DNA of 64,000 nt, taken from the NCBI RefSeq assembly GCF_964340395.1, contig NC_135556.1, forward strand, positions 8,417,501-8,481,500, written 5' to 3'. Made by a program: the position numbers and the translations under genes. Below, piece after piece: positions 49,539-62,559 of this stretch. The number at the start of each line of letters is the position of its first letter. Positions within the stretch are counted from its first letter, which is position 1. The notes beneath the pieces were generated by a model that was not told where the DNA came from, searched no databases, and worked only from the letters and a program-made list of their open reading frames with translations. The stretch is from Glandiceps talaboti (lineage: Eukaryota; Hemichordata; Enteropneusta; Spengelidae).

Positions 49539-52500
49539 GTAGGAATCGGTCACAGTCTACCCAAAGTAAAAATCGACGTTCATCGTCATTCGAGAATGAA
49601 ATATTATCTGAAAAGTTACTTCAATGTTATGTTAGATAAATATGCTTTATATTGATATGGTTATTAGGTGTCAAATATGGCTAAGAATGATAAAATCCTC
49701 CAATATTTGACGTGCATGGTACATCAGAGAGTTGAAATGTCCATTCCGTTGATGTACTAGAAGTGAATGTAGTCATCTATAATGATGGTGTTAGTTCATG
49801 AACTCACTTGCAATGCCTCCCGGAACAACTTCTGCGTGTTATGCTCGCAATTGCAGTAAAATTACAGAGAAATGTGTAACATTTTAGATTGTCCGATTAA
49901 GTTTGTTTATGTACATGTGTGATGTATGATGTTCGTAGTCGTACTAGTAGTCGTACGGTGGCACTAGTTCAGTGCTAATCACGTTTATACATAGTTACAT
50001 TCGACTTTCGCCGTGGATTTGGACATCTATCCATTTGCGTGAAGGATTGGCCATATTCGTATTCATAGTTTTTGAACGAAAGATAACAGACAATAAATGT
50101 GGTAGCAAAGTACATCCTAATGGCAGTACCATGGAAGTGGGTAATACTTGAACTTCCATGATTCTAAGGTTTTACTTTTAGAACATTTCAACTCCAGTCA
50201 CAGTGACAGATAGGATAATAAATATCCTATCAGTAAATATCCTATCATTTGAGTTTTTTGTTCATGCATGCAGTTTAGAAGGTACTCTAGTAAACCAAAC
50301 TGTAGTGTAGATTTGTACTTGGTAGCCAACCATGTTAAGTTTACTTCTAAATTATGTAGCCCTTGGAGGTACACGATCACTCCATGTAAAGACAATGCAT
50401 ATTTGTAACTTGAATTCAGATCACATCTGTGAATTTACAAAATTGACTTGGGTCAGATTACAGTAATATCATACTCCTTGTACATGATATACATGTGGTA
50501 GCCATTGCTGACTTTTACCCAGATGTGTCTGGCTGGTACCATCATCATAATACTAATGAAAATCATGTTTCTTTATTTAGATGGTGGCCAAGAAGGGAGA
50601 GAAAAAGAAGGGACGGTTTGATGACGTTGTAACCCGTGAATATACAATTCACTTGCATAAAAGAATTCATGGCATGTAAGTACATATTTATATGTCTCAT
50701 TTCTTTCTCTAACGGCTATACATGTATAAAGTGTTGTCAACAATTACCAATATGACAGAATCCTATGGTGTACCAGTTTGTAAAAATGCTTGCAGTGTTC
50801 TCTGTGGCATTTATGAGAAGCGAGTGAAAGTGAAGCAGAAAATACCCAAGTTCCTACACGGCACTGTTGTGTCATAGGTGGTGTTATTATGACATGTTTA
50901 TCAAAAACAGCAAAATTTCATAAAAATACAACTCTGTTCACACGATTTCTTGAACATGGAATGATAATGCAGTCATATTGCATGCAGGTATGCAATTGCT
51001 TTCATTAATGCACTTCTTGAAAATACCACTGGTGTATATATGCTCAGCGATGCAAGTAATCAGTCAAACGGTAGTGGTACTAGCAATGAAAGAATGATAA
51101 CCAATTAAAGACAAAAGTAATCCAATCAGATTCCTCTGGGGTTTAGATATGAAATAGTTAATTTAATAATCACAAATTGGGACAGTTTAATTTCATATGG
51201 TTGTCAGCCACATTTTGCTGTTACATTTGTACTTGAGGGGTAAAGGCATTTCTCACAAGTCCCCAAGTCAGTGTTATATTTATCCAGCAGCCACCCCACC
51301 CCCTTAGTCTAGCTGTTCGACCCCTTGGTCCATTCTGCTTACTGTTCTGTTGCCCACGCAGAGGTACTCATTACCTGTGAGCATTATGTAGCGACCCCCC
51401 AAAGCACAGATCCAAGGTTTTACTCCAAGACCCCACACCCACCTGTGGAAGAACTTCTCTTGTTCAATGTGTTGGTGGTCTGCAATCATCAGCTGTTATT
51501 AAATGACAGGTGTTTATAGATGTAGAACAACTTGTTTATTATAGGTATATTGATGTCTATGAAAGAAATTATAGATAATTATCGTGCACTGTGATCATTA
51601 GTAAAATGGTTCGACTACCATATGCTAGCAATAAAGTAGCATTTGAATTGGAAATTTATCGATCATGTCTATGCCAATACATGTGACAGCACAAATTGTC
51701 AACACACATTTAGAACTGCACAAGCTGTAACTGCAATATATATTTTTTTGGTCAGACAACCAACAATGTATTCACTTAAAAATACCTATAATTTAAACAC
51801 TGTACATGTTGATTAGGGGTCAATTGTATTCGCAAGCAGTATAGCAACTAAATTGTGATTGCATTTAGGCAAACCCCAAAATTAATGTGATTGGATTTAT
51901 TTTATCATACTACATGTGTACAGGTGCACAAATACATTTACCCACAGGTGATTCAATACTGTTCAGGGTGTATGATATTATAAGTCATTATATCTAACAA
52001 AAACACAGTTTTTAAAAACATTCTAGTTTGAGTTAGTGCAGCTTTAAAGAAATGGTAATTATTAGTGTATTTCAAATAATTTCCCGTACATAAATCCATG
52101 AATACTTGTGACAAGGTCTGTGTCTGTAGTTATCTAATACTTTATGTGACATGTTACCAATATCATATGTATTTTCCTCAATTGAATTTATGATAAAGCC
52201 GATATGTTCTGGAATGGTATCTAATTGTTGCATGTTTTGTTTTATCTGTGCAGAGGTTTCAAAAAGAGGGCACCCCGTGCCATCAAAGAAATCAGGAAGT
52301 TTTCTGAAAAAATGATGGGAACTCCCGATGTGAGAATTGACACAAGACTGAACAAACATATATGGTCACAGGGAGTCAGGTAAGTTCAATCTGATCAAAC
52401 CCAATCCACAGTAATGTTGACATGATATGTTATTATCTCAAGCTGGCAATATTTCAGATATATGGTAACCCAGAGACTGAACTATCTGGTTTGACAACAT

Positions 52501-54334
52501 CCTTTGCTGGGACACTGTCGAACCAGCATGTTGCAAGTCAGATAGCAAAGTCTCTAGGCTAGATACTTTGGCAGCCTGATTGAGTCAGGACAAGTTCAAA
52601 GTGGTCCAAACAGTCCACAATTTATGATGACGTAGTTCTTAGTTCAAGCTTAAAGTATTCAAGATATGATATTTGATCGACAGAACATCTGTCAGTAGTG
52701 TATATACACTACTCAGTCTGACTTTCAAAGTCTTTTTATGTACCTACAAATGTTTGAAGTATGCCTCAAGAAATCTATAAACATGGTTTTCCTTTTTTAT
52801 TGAATCATGAATAAACCTTATTTCCGAGGAAAATTTTTGGGTAAAATGCCCCTATACCTCAGATAGATTTCACCCATTTAACTACCACCATTGACACTTC
52901 AATTGAGATCAAAGCTTTGTTTATATATGTATACTTATGTATCGCACCTACAAAATTATGAGAGATACTTAACAAAATGTGGAACATCCAATAGACTCTG
53001 TGTGCATGCTTTGAGATGCGTGACTTTTGACATGTACTGATATGCTATTGGTGATATCGTTTTTAGGAGTGTACCATACAGGGTTCGTGTCAGACTTGCA
53101 AGGAAAAGAAACGAAGATGAAGATTCCGCCAACAAGTTCTACACATTGGTAACCTATGTTGCAGTGACATCATTCAAAGGTAATTCACCTTAGCATTCAA
53201 AGTATAACACTGTTGTACTGCTAGTGTCCCTAGGTTTTACTGAGTGATATCAGGTAGTTTTACCTGACTACGGCTATACCCAAATAAATGACAATGTGTT
53301 TATGTCCCCAATCATATAGCCTGTTGACTGCACTGTTGTGTTACATCTGTAGCTATCATACCTCCTAGCTCTTGAAACCAATGCTTGTGTTGAGAACAGG
53401 AATGCATTGATAGTTATATGAAAATATGCACCCGATAACCTGATTTCAACCATGACATTATTGAAATGAAGTCATTATATAAGTGTACACTCATAGAAGG
53501 GCTGACCACAGGAGTTAACACATGAAGCATGTGAAGTGTACATGTGGTAATTTACATGTAATTATGTAAACAAGTGTTTGATATGGACTTTTGAGAGTGA
53601 GGCTTACTGGAATCAGTACTAACATTTCTCAACACAAGCTAATTGGTTTTGAGGGCTAGGAGATATAACGACAGGTAATGATATAACACAACAGTACAGG
53701 AAACAGGCTAACAGTCTCCTTGGAACTAAGAAACTTCTCTGATTAAGCAATACCCTTATACGAACGAACACCTTCCTGATGCAAATCAGTATGAATGTGA
53801 TAGATTACTCTGAGTAAGAGTTTGATATGCAATTCAGAAAGTGTTGTTCAAAATTCACTTGAATAAGTGTCTAAAAAAAAAGGCATTCTTGCAAAGCAGA
53901 GCACATATTTCTGCTGACGCTATGAAATATGAATAATACCTCTCGGTGGATACTTTTTGGACAGTGCCGTAAAGAGGTTTACGCTGTTGAAATAAAGGTA
54001 GCATAATACTGTTGAATATTCCAAATTTAAAGCAAAAGTGAATTTCATCTATGTTGACTACTTATTTGATGAAAGTATTGTACTAATAGATTAGTGCAGG
54101 TAAATGTTAAAATTCACCAGCATCAATTATCCAATTCATTCACCACTGAAAGGTATGCACCAGTATAGTTAATATGATCAGCGTAAGAATACAAACTAGT
54201 CTGTTAAGATGAGAAAGGACATGTGTAGACATACCAATATCTATAAACAAGACTTATTGAGTTACTAAATAGAAATATCACTTCTGTTCTCCTTTCCAGG
54301 GTTGCACACACAAAATGTCGACAGTGAAGATTAA
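49515..54334 (+). CDS. RPL31: Ribosomal protein L31 (eL31), 4 coding exons, 122 aa
   Basis: Coding exons: 50581-50675, 52254-52379, 53067-53179, 54300-54334 (369 nt). A non-coding first exon is predicted at about 49515-49538, ending CAAG|GTAGGA, so the span begins there. The ATG directly follows the acceptor (TTTATTTAG|ATGG). The protein runs [12 protein letters not shown], then [47 protein letters not shown] and [11 protein letters not shown], which is unmistakable eL31, a conserved protein at the large-subunit tunnel exit. Length is close to the usual 120-125. The last exon encodes only 11 residues and the C-terminus is the divergent part. Expected to be strongly and constitutively expressed with TOP-type translational control. 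Divergent from the MARCH gene, about 1.1 kb between MARCH start codon and RPL31 cap site. Confidence 0.96.
50581..50675 (+). CDS. RPL31: RPL31 coding exon 1
   Basis: ATG immediately after the acceptor AG; ends GGCAT|GTAAGT, splitting the Ile codon of HGIGFKK. Encodes the basic N-terminus and the [12 protein letters not shown] strand. Confidence 0.95.
52254..52379 (+). CDS. RPL31: RPL31 coding exon 2
   Basis: Acceptor TGTGCAG|AGGTTT, donor GTCAG|GTAAGT. Encodes [16 protein letters not shown] through WSQGVR. Using the next AG two bases on would shift the frame and lose homology. Confidence 0.95.
53067..53179 (+). CDS. RPL31: RPL31 coding exon 3
   Basis: Acceptor TTTTTAG|GAGTGT, donor CAAAG|GTAATT. 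Encodes [19 protein letters not shown] and [13 protein letters not shown], the most conserved end of eL31. Confidence 0.95.
54300..54334 (+). CDS. RPL31: RPL31 coding exon 4 (last 11 residues)
   Basis: Acceptor CTTTCCAG|GGTTGC completes the split Gly codon and encodes [11 protein letters not shown] then TAA. Position and the NVD string match the usual eL31 tail. Confidence 0.88.
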
Positions 54335-54470
54335 AATGGATGCAGAAATTTAGCTATCAAAAAAATATGAAAACTCCCAGATGACAGTGAAGTTCATCCA
54401 TGTCCCATCGTCTCATCTCTATTTAGTAAAACTTTTACTCTGAATTGTATTCAGTGCTGGACAAAGAGGA

Positions 54471-54476
54471 ATTAAA
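54471..54476 (+). terminator. Poly(A) signal of RPL31 (ATTAAA)
   Basis: ATTAAA lies 137 bp after the stop and is followed within 30-60 bp by a GT-rich stretch (TGTCTGTGTGAG and TGGTGTGTTGTGTGAG), which is the expected arrangement for 3' end formation. Confidence 0.6.
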
Positions 54477-54556
54477 ACTTTCATTGTCTAAACTATACTT
54501 GTCTGTGTGAGTTACATGTATGGTGTGTTGTGTGAGACAGTGTTATAAATTGTACA

Positions 54557-54932
54557 GCGAATTTCACAATACCGTGCAGCTTTTCTGTGTGATACAACCA
54601 TGCAAAAACCAGTAAGAAACTAGACATGCTACAGAAGGATTGAATAAGTACAGTTTCTTGCTTCATTTTGTCTAAGTGAAATGAACTACACATGCCAACA
54701 TACAGACATCAAATGAACATTTTCTGCACCCTTCATCCAGTGTTTGATACTAAGAAAAACCGACCACCTGAACGTCTGCATAGCGTTGCAATACTTTGAA
54801 ATGGTTTATTTCTTTTGGTCTAAATGTAGCAAAAAAATCCGATCTTGCTATTGAAGTCTGGCATATGCAGTTTCTTGTTGGTTTCTGCGTGGTTGTATCA
54901 AACAGAAAAGCTGCATGCTATCGTGAAATTCA
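54557..54932. mobile_element. Fold-back MITE, family G
   Basis: GCGAATTTCACAATACCGTG at the left is the inverse of ATCGTGAAATTCAC at the right, and CAGCTTTTCTGTGTGATACA / GTATCAAACAGAAAAGCTGC and TAAGAAACTA / CAGTTTCTTG also pair over about 90 bp. It begins about 80 bp after the RPL31 poly(A) signal. A third arm is at 1-43. Confidence 0.7.
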
Positions 54933-55134
54933 CTTAAGTTTTCAATCAGTAAACATAGTCCCAGGATCCAGGGCTTGTGTGATGGTTATATACTTCGATA
55001 AGTTGCCAGTACTAATTACATTGTATGGTCTTTGCATGAAACTTGTCTTGCTCCTGCTTACCACAAGCAAGCAGATGCACCGGTGTTTTTCCATGGGTTG
55101 TGATTGTAATGCTTCAGTAAGTAGAATACCTTTT

Positions 55135-55459
55135 CAATAAGCTGCAGGTTGAAGGTTCACCCCCTTCAGTCCATTTAATTCAGAATGGGTTAAGTCCTTG
55201 GGCAAGATTGAACCATGATCGTACCTCAGTCAACCCAGTTGTATAATTGGGGACCTGGTAGGATAGAGGTTGCAATGTGAATGCCTTAATCCTATGCGCT
55301 TGTAAATGCTACAATGAATTGTGCTCCCCAGGGAGTTGAGGAAGTATAAAGGGCTGTTGTGTCGCTATAGATCCATGCCAGGGATAATAATCGTAAAGTG
55401 CTTTGAGCATAGAGTGGGAAAGTGCTTTTTTTAAAACCAACATTATTATTATTATTATC
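55135..55459 (+). mobile_element. SINE-like element with (ATT)n tail
   Basis: A B-box-like GGTTCACCCCC (about 55155) at the head, a body with AAGTCCTTGGGCAAGATT and ACCCAGTTGTATAATTGGGG, then GTAAAGTGCTTTGAGCA...GTGGGAAAGTGC and a tail of ATT units at 55439-55458. The tail motif AAGCGCTTTGAG / GGGAAAGCGC followed by ATT repeats is characteristic of SINEs found in several aquatic animal lineages. No target duplication was identified. Confidence 0.6.
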
Positions 55460-57365
55460 TGCATTTGTTACATCTATAGGAGCATAGATGTAAGTTCCAA
55501 ACTGATTTGAATTTGGAACTTGCATACATGTCATCTTGAGTGACATGTTTTGAGGAAATGTATTTCCAGAGGGGAACAAACGGATTGGAACACCTTTGGG
55601 ATGTTCAAAAGATGAGGGTTGCTATCTGAAAATCTGATATTTGAAAGTATGTTTCAGGGCTGGGATATGTATCATTGTTAAAGGCAAGGTGACGTGAACC
55701 TTGGCATGTAACTTTGGTCAACAACGCAATTGTTGGTGAAATACTTAAAAGCTGGTGTTTGATACATGGCAAGTCAATGCTAGGCGTGTCTATGCAAGAT
55801 GATTTGATCCATAGTAAGCAGTATGGGATATCAAAACGTTTGGTCAAATAACTTCAACCTAAAACCACTTGGCAGATTCTGGGATATTCAGTCCATACTC
55901 CACCTATATATGATTTAGCAGGGGGTTCTGTTTTGTCTTACTTCATGTCCATCCCAGCCCACTAATCTGAATTCATAATTAGGCTTGCGGTAAGACCTCA
56001 GATCTGCACTCGGGAGGTTGCGGAACAAAGGTCGAGGATGACACTACTTCTAATGTGCTGCAAACCTTTGGCGCTATGCCACTCGTGATCCCTTGAAAGT
56101 TAGCAGAATTGCCCGAGGGTCTAGCAGCTAGCTAAGTTTCTATCTACTAGCTTGTCCTTTGCATCCCATTTTGTATGTAAGTGGAGTACCCGTATTTTAA
56201 TGGGCGTGGCAAATACCCAGCAAATACGTGTACTGCAAACAATGCAAAAGATAACCACAGAAGATTACTCAGGACAAGATGGTGTAATTTGGGTCAGCAT
56301 AAAAAGGGTGACTAAATTATTGTTAAACAAGGTGAAAGGGTAGAATCATTTGTCTGTGTTCAAAGGCTCACATTGATTTAAAAAGAGCCTTCGCATCCAT
56401 GTCACAATAGGCGAACCACCAAGAGTGGTAGATACCACCATCCATCAATTGCTAAATCTAATCGTTGTTTTAAATCATCCTTTGTTCCATCCGAAATCTT
56501 TGTTCAGAAAAGTAACCACATTGGTTCTTTGTAGAGTTCTTTACGCGTTGTACGCTTGTGGTTTTAGTTATATATTGTCATGTTTTATCTATGCGAACTC
56601 TTATTTTAAATTATAGTTCTAGATGGATGAATACAGTGTGCTCAGTCTAGTTCAGATGGTGAAACAAACTACTTTCGTTGACAAGTCCATATAGTTGTTG
56701 ATGTTGCTAACTTGGGGTGTCTCAGCATCGAGGTAAATTGTTTGACATATAGTATGCACATTTTTTGGTAGATGTAAACTGTGGAAATTAAAAATGGTGA
56801 TATTGCGATAGAAAATTTATATACAAGACGCAACGATGTAATCTATGTATCTACATAGTGGTGGTTTAAATTCTAGATTGAATATGCGATTTTTGACTTT
56901 CATTTTAAAAATCCAATTTGATGTATGATGACTGGGGTGTTTGGATGAAACATTTTGATAAAACCACGGTGATCTGATCCACGATGTGCAATGTGAGTAT
57001 AAAAAATGTGAGGTTTGGTTAAAATATTAAAACCCAAAAGTCAACGAATCCAATACCCTGCAGACGTCGACTGGAAGTCCTAGAACGTGAATATTACAAG
57101 ACTAATATTGTAGTTCATAGCAACCGTTACGACAAATTTCAGTACTAATAAAGAACTTTGTATTCGTAAAACAAATAACGCGAAAAGATGTAAGACGACT
57201 TAAATTTAGAGTCGATATACGATCTTACTACAGCATTGACTTATTTTAGTACGAATTAGACTGTAAGATCTAGATACGTTGTGTTTTTCAGCCCTAGCAT
57301 GCTTCTAAACCGTGAATGGTAGTTACTAGCATGGCACGAATTTCATATTTTACAGCAGACTAATG
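55460..57365. other. Intergenic, no gene recognised
   Basis: Unique-looking sequence; no frame with a domain, no clear repeat. Confidence 0.45.
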
Positions 57366-57762
57366 ATCATTGGTGGAGGGTCGTTGGTGGAGGGTCTATG
57401 TACAGACTAAGGGTCGTTGGTGGAGGGTCTATGTACAGACTAAGGGTCATTGGTGGAGGGTATATGTACAGACTAAGGGTCGTTGGTGGAGGGTCTATGT
57501 ACAGACTAAGGGTCATTGGTGGAGGGTATATGTACAGACTAAGGGTCGTTGGTGGAGGGTCTATGTACAGACTAAGGGTCATTGGTGGAGGGTCTATGTA
57601 CAGACTAAGGGTCGTTGGTGGAGGGTCTATGTACAGACTAAGGGTCGTTGGTGGAGGGTCATGTGCAGACTAAGGGTCATTGGTGGAGGGTATATGCACA
57701 GACTAAGGGTCGTTGGTGGAGGGTAGTTGGTTGAGGGTCTATCAGTGCACAGACTAAACTCA
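57366..57762 (+). repeat. 33-bp minisatellite with 66-bp higher-order period
   Basis: Unit GTCGTTGGTGGAGGGTCTAT + GTACAGACTAAGG. Two unit types alternate: GTCGTT...GGGTCTAT and GTCATT...GGGTATAT, for about 11 units. Frames such as (VQTKGRWWRVY)n stay open because 33 is a multiple of 3; not a gene. Confidence 0.95.
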
Positions 57763-58017
57763 AAGCAACCTGTATATTACGCTTATGTTGAATCAGAGAT
57801 AGTTAAGCTATCTGTGTTTAACGAGGTGTATACCATTCAATTGTCGAAAATACCATATTGAAAGACTAAGAATAACAGGTTTATGTCAATATTTTATCTT
57901 TAAAATTACCATCTATAAGCTTATATATAAACAAAATGTACTCACAGAATGTCCGAAATATTAATATTATGCAAGACAGCTGACCACACTGTTTAATCAT
58001 AGACAGTGGAGGGGAGA

Positions 58018-58380
58018 TTGAATCAATGTAGGCGATTTTATGATTAAAACTGATGTTTAGTGCACTTTTACGTTATTTTGTCTATTGTATCTCCAATATG
58101 AATTCATCCCTCTCAGTAAGAAAGGTTCTCTTGTCAGCAAATGTTAGCAATGTCATGATTAAATCGAGTCAAAATGTACACAAAAAATGCTTGAAACGTC
58201 ATGCAAAAATAGCTGACGACATAGGTTTGAATCAATGTAGGCGACTTCATGATTTAAAACTGGTGAATTTAGCGTATCCGCTATCGCATCTCTGAAAAAT
58301 GAATTCATAAACGGGAACAACAGCAAGAAAGGTTCTCGAACGGTATCAATGTCATAATCACGACAGAGGCGTGAACGTCA
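58018..58380 (+). repeat. Diverged 209-bp tandem duplication
   Basis: GAATCAATGTAGGCGA starts at 58020 and again at 58229. Both are followed in order by ATGATT(T)AAAACTG, ATGAATTCAT and AAGAAAGGTTCTC. Confidence 0.75.
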
Positions 58381-60110
58381 AGTCCTTGAGCTGTTTGTCT
58401 TCGGTTTCTGTTCCTCGGACTTCGTAACTCTTGGCCCAAGATAGATAGGGTTGTTGTCGGCGTACAGTCCCTTAAGAATGACTACAGGGGTCGGGGTTAT
58501 CTTCTCCCTCGGTTTATCAGCATTGTTTGATCTCCTTTTCGAAGTTTGTCTGGCCTTTTGACCGTTAACACGGACTTCTTTATAACCTGTAAATGAGATT
58601 ACGTGTATTCCGTCAATATATACTCGTATAGTTTTACTTCACCATTGTACCCTCTCAGGTTGTCTTTTTGATGTTAAAATGCACTCGTTAGTTTCAATGT
58701 TCAAGTTGAACACAGCGAATACCGTCCCATACAATACAATTTAGCAGTGACCCTTCCATAAATTTATCATAAGTAGCTGTCCATGTTATCACCCTTACTT
58801 TAGCTGCCCCTGGGGTATTCAAGAGAAGAAAGGATTGACTGCTCTTCCATATACGAGTGTTTAAAGAAGCCCTTTCCACTCGAGTGAAGCTATGCCCTAA
58901 CACAAAGACTGGAGTCTAAATGAAGGAAGACAATTTCAAAGGATACAGATCATATTCATACGGTTGAATAGGGGCTGTTTTTGCGGATCTCTGTCTGGGC
59001 CGACCAACTTATTAATTACGTAAACTATTCAAGTCGTGACATTTCCACTGACCACCTATGAAATATGTGTTTCAGGACACCCATATCACGAGAGTGTATT
59101 TTTGTTGTTTGGAATTGGCCGCGTAAAGAGGTGCAATATCTTTTTAAGTCGGCTTTGGTACGGTTGTTCGGCTACTAACCTGTATCCCTGTGTACACCTT
59201 CCGAATCAGTTTTATGATCCCCCTCGTCTTTGTAGGAGCTTTCGAAGTAATTCGCTTCAATCCCCTTACCCTTCATATCGATGAAAATGGAGAGTTTCTT
59301 TCCGCTCATGATTTAACGACACATCTGGCTGGCTGTGTTCACATTTCTAAGAGCCTATAACAACGATATGTGATCGCTGTACCTTTAGGCCAACAGGCTT
59401 GTAATGAAATTACGTGTTATGACGAGCCGTGAACAGGAGGGGGCAGGGTCAATTGATTCCGCTATGGATTGACAGGCATTAGGTGCTGAAATAGTCTGGT
59501 TGTTGATAAGCTGTGCCAACACAATTTAATTGTACATTCAATTACTAATACAGAAAAAATTGCAGAATTCGACCCGTGTCACCATGCTACGGCGAGTGTC
59601 CAGACGGCGATGTTTCTTTTATTTGTGCAGCTAGGGTTTATGTGAGGATAGGATTGCTATTAACCGTCATCACGTGTAAGTACATGACCTCACCTGAAAG
59701 GTTAAAGGTCAATAAATTTAATGGCAACGCCAGTATGCTATATTATCGATTACTCAATGATAGCAAATCGGTGTTAGGTCTAGATTAGGCATGGCATAGC
59801 AGGAAAAATGATAGAATTGGTTGCTGTGTGAAACTCAAAGTTGTTCTGTCTGAATGTCATATGAATGTACCATGATAGCTAAATACAGAGGTCGTACGGC
59901 TTAGCAGGTATTTTGTTGCATGTAAATCTTTAAATCGTATCCCGAGAGAAAAAAAGTAAAGCAGCTTATTTTGACAAAGTTTGCATGTGTATTATTAATG
60001 CTACATATACTTGTACAACATCGGATGACTTATATATAATACAAACACATATTTATGGTCATGATCCAAGGGACATGTCACTTTTTGCCTGTCGGTGTCT
60101 TTGGTTTCTG
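58381..60110. other. Intergenic, no gene recognised
   Basis: Open frames at 59036-59284 and 59576-59788 lack domains. Nothing else distinctive. Confidence 0.45.
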
Positions 60111-60137
60111 ACCACCACCACCACCACCACCACCACC

Positions 60138-60169
<32 letters not shown>

Positions 60170-60178
60170 CAACAACAA
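60111..60178. repeat. (ACC)n / (AAC)n microsatellite
   Basis: About 14 ACC units followed by 9 AAC units. Poly-His, poly-Gln and poly-Thr frames here are artefacts. Confidence 0.95.
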
Positions 60179-60761
60179 AACAACACCTCATTCTTTTGGA
60201 AAACACCAAAGTTAATCTTTGGTAAAACCTCATTTATTCATTTGTTCAATGTCCCAACATATAACACTCATCATTTGTGAATAGTTATTTCGAACGTTAT
60301 TAGATTGTTACGTTTATAGTACTAATATCGATGATGTTGAAATATTGTTATATATGGTGAGAAAACTGTCAAGTTTTCTTTCATTCTCGGACGGATAAAC
60401 ATATCTCGAAAGACAACGAGAATCAAAGGACCTCATTACTATCTATAAATTCATATATTACTATCTATCGAGACCAGTTACAAAATATTAGGAAAGCATC
60501 GGCAAAAGCATGTCGGGGGGGGGGGGGGGGTCGAGTGACAGTTTTATTTCGTTATGATGCATCGAAATGGGAAATGTTACCGAATAACGTACAGAATCAG
60601 AACGATATTCTCTAGGTTACTTCCAATGTTACTTAATTTCAGTCTTGTCATCAGAGTTGCTACGGGCGTGGTCATGGTTGCTAGGAATTTACAGCTGACG
60701 TGAGGATTGACATTTTCTGACCTCATATTCATTTTGATCCAAGAGACGGCGTTTAAAATAG

Positions 60762-60845
60762 CCCGTTGTGGGCGTGATCTAACCTCCCTTAACCCAAACA
60801 GGGCAGGCTGATAAGCCCAGCCTGATGACGTCACTATAGTCTACG
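60762..60845 (+). repeat. Dispersed repeat, family H, copy 1
   Basis: GTTGTGGGCGTGATCTAACC, ACAGGCTGATAAGCC-like and ATAGTCTAC strings recur in the same order at 62694-62776. Confidence 0.75.
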
Positions 60846-61562
60846 CTAGTAGTAGTCTGCCAGATACAATAGTTCGACCCCCCCCCTCCTATGTGTGACG
60901 ACATGGTCAACGAGAGTGGAACAACCCAACACATCCTACAGTCTAGTTTAGTAATTGCCATGATGGAAGTTAAGCTCATTGAAAGTTCTTTTCCAGGCCT
61001 CGTCGAAATCGTACAATCGCAATAAGTATCGGTCAATCAGTTGCTACTGCCATGATCACAATGGTAATAGATATTTTTGCATTTTCTTAAGGATCTTGAA
61101 ATACTCATTTCTCAAGTTTTACCGACAGTAAAACTTGTTTTGGCTCAAGAATTTTGATTGCAAATTAAATGATAATCGAGTAAACTAAGATAATTTTGTC
61201 TTGAGCAAAATTGCGCCCAGACAACTCCACAAAAAGTTGAACAGCTCAATCATTGCAATCCGTGACTTTTTTATTAAAGATTTTCATGATCATGCCGCAT
61301 CGGATGTGATCCTTTTGTTTCAAACGATTTAATGCTCGAACAACATATCCCAAGTAATATATATGATATCCCATATGGGATTTTATTCATTACAAATAAG
61401 GGGGGAGGGAGAGGGGATGGAATTTGGGGGTGGGTCAACAAATCGGTTGTCGGAGAGGGCCACATTTAAGAAAAAATAAAATCAGGGGATGATGGCATCC
61501 TACAATTTTATGATAGCATTATTTTGTTATTTTTGCATCCTCTACTGCTGCCACCGCTGCCA

Positions 61563-62400
61563 CATCCCATGGCTGCCATGTACATCCTAAAGTTGCTACA
61601 TCCCATGGCTGCCATGTACATCCTAAAGTTGCTACATCCCATGGCTGCCAGGTACACCCCACAGTTGCCACATCCCATGGCTGCCATGTACACCCCACAG
61701 TTGCTACATCCCATGGCTGCCATGTACACCCCACAGTTGCTAAATCCCATGGCTGCCATGTACACCCCACAGTTGCTACATCCCATGGCTGCCATGTACA
61801 CCCTACAGTTGCTACATCCCATGGCTGCCATGTACACCCCACAGTTGCTACATCCCATGGCTGCCATGTACACCCCACAGTTGCTACATCCCATGGCTGC
61901 CATGTACACCCTACAGTTGCTACATCCCATGGCTGCCATGTACACCCTACAGTTGCTACATCCCATGGCTGCCATGTACACCCTACAGTTGCTACATCCC
62001 ATGGCTGCCATGTACACCCCACAGTTGCTACATCCCATGGCTGCCATGTACACCCTACAGTTGCTAAATCCCATGGCTGCCATGTACACCCTACAGTTGC
62101 TACATCCCATGGCTGCCATGTACACCCCACAGTTGCTACATCCCATGGCTGCCATGTACACCCCACAGTTGCTACATCCCATGGCTGCCATGTACACCCC
62201 ACAGTTGCTAAATCCCATGGCTGCCATGTACACCCCACAGTTGCTAAATCCCATGGCTGCCATGTACACCCCACAGTTGCTACATCCCATGGCTGCCATG
62301 TACACCCCACAGTTGCTAAATCCCATGGCTGCCATGTACACCCCACAGTTGCTAAATCCCATGGCTGCCATGTACACCCCACAGTTGCTACATCCAATGG
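61563..62400. repeat. 36-bp minisatellite, about 23 units, open in three frames
   Basis: Unit ACATCCCATGGCTGCCATG + TACACCCCACAGTTGCT. Variation is almost limited to two sites: ACATCC/AAATCC and CCCCACAG/CCCTACAG; the first two units carry CATCCTAAAG. It is stop-free for about 290-345 codons on + (HPMAAMYTPQLL) and on two minus frames (GCSNCGVYMAAM, DVATVGCTWQPW). Confidence 0.95.
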
Positions 62401-62559
62401 TTGATCTCAGTCCAGGCAATGCCGATATAGCACCCATCAGTCTTTGGGGTTGTCTTGCCTTCAGCTATGCAAATGAGATCTATGTGGTATCGATATTGTG
62501 GCAGCGATGGAATAGGAGCGTAATAATTCGGGGTCCTTTTTCATTTTTGACATCATTTT

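Noticed and set aside
53900-54020. Possible snoRNA in the last RPL31 intron
   Set aside because: A CCTCTCGG...AGAGG stem is present, but no convincing C/D or H/ACA boxes in the right places.
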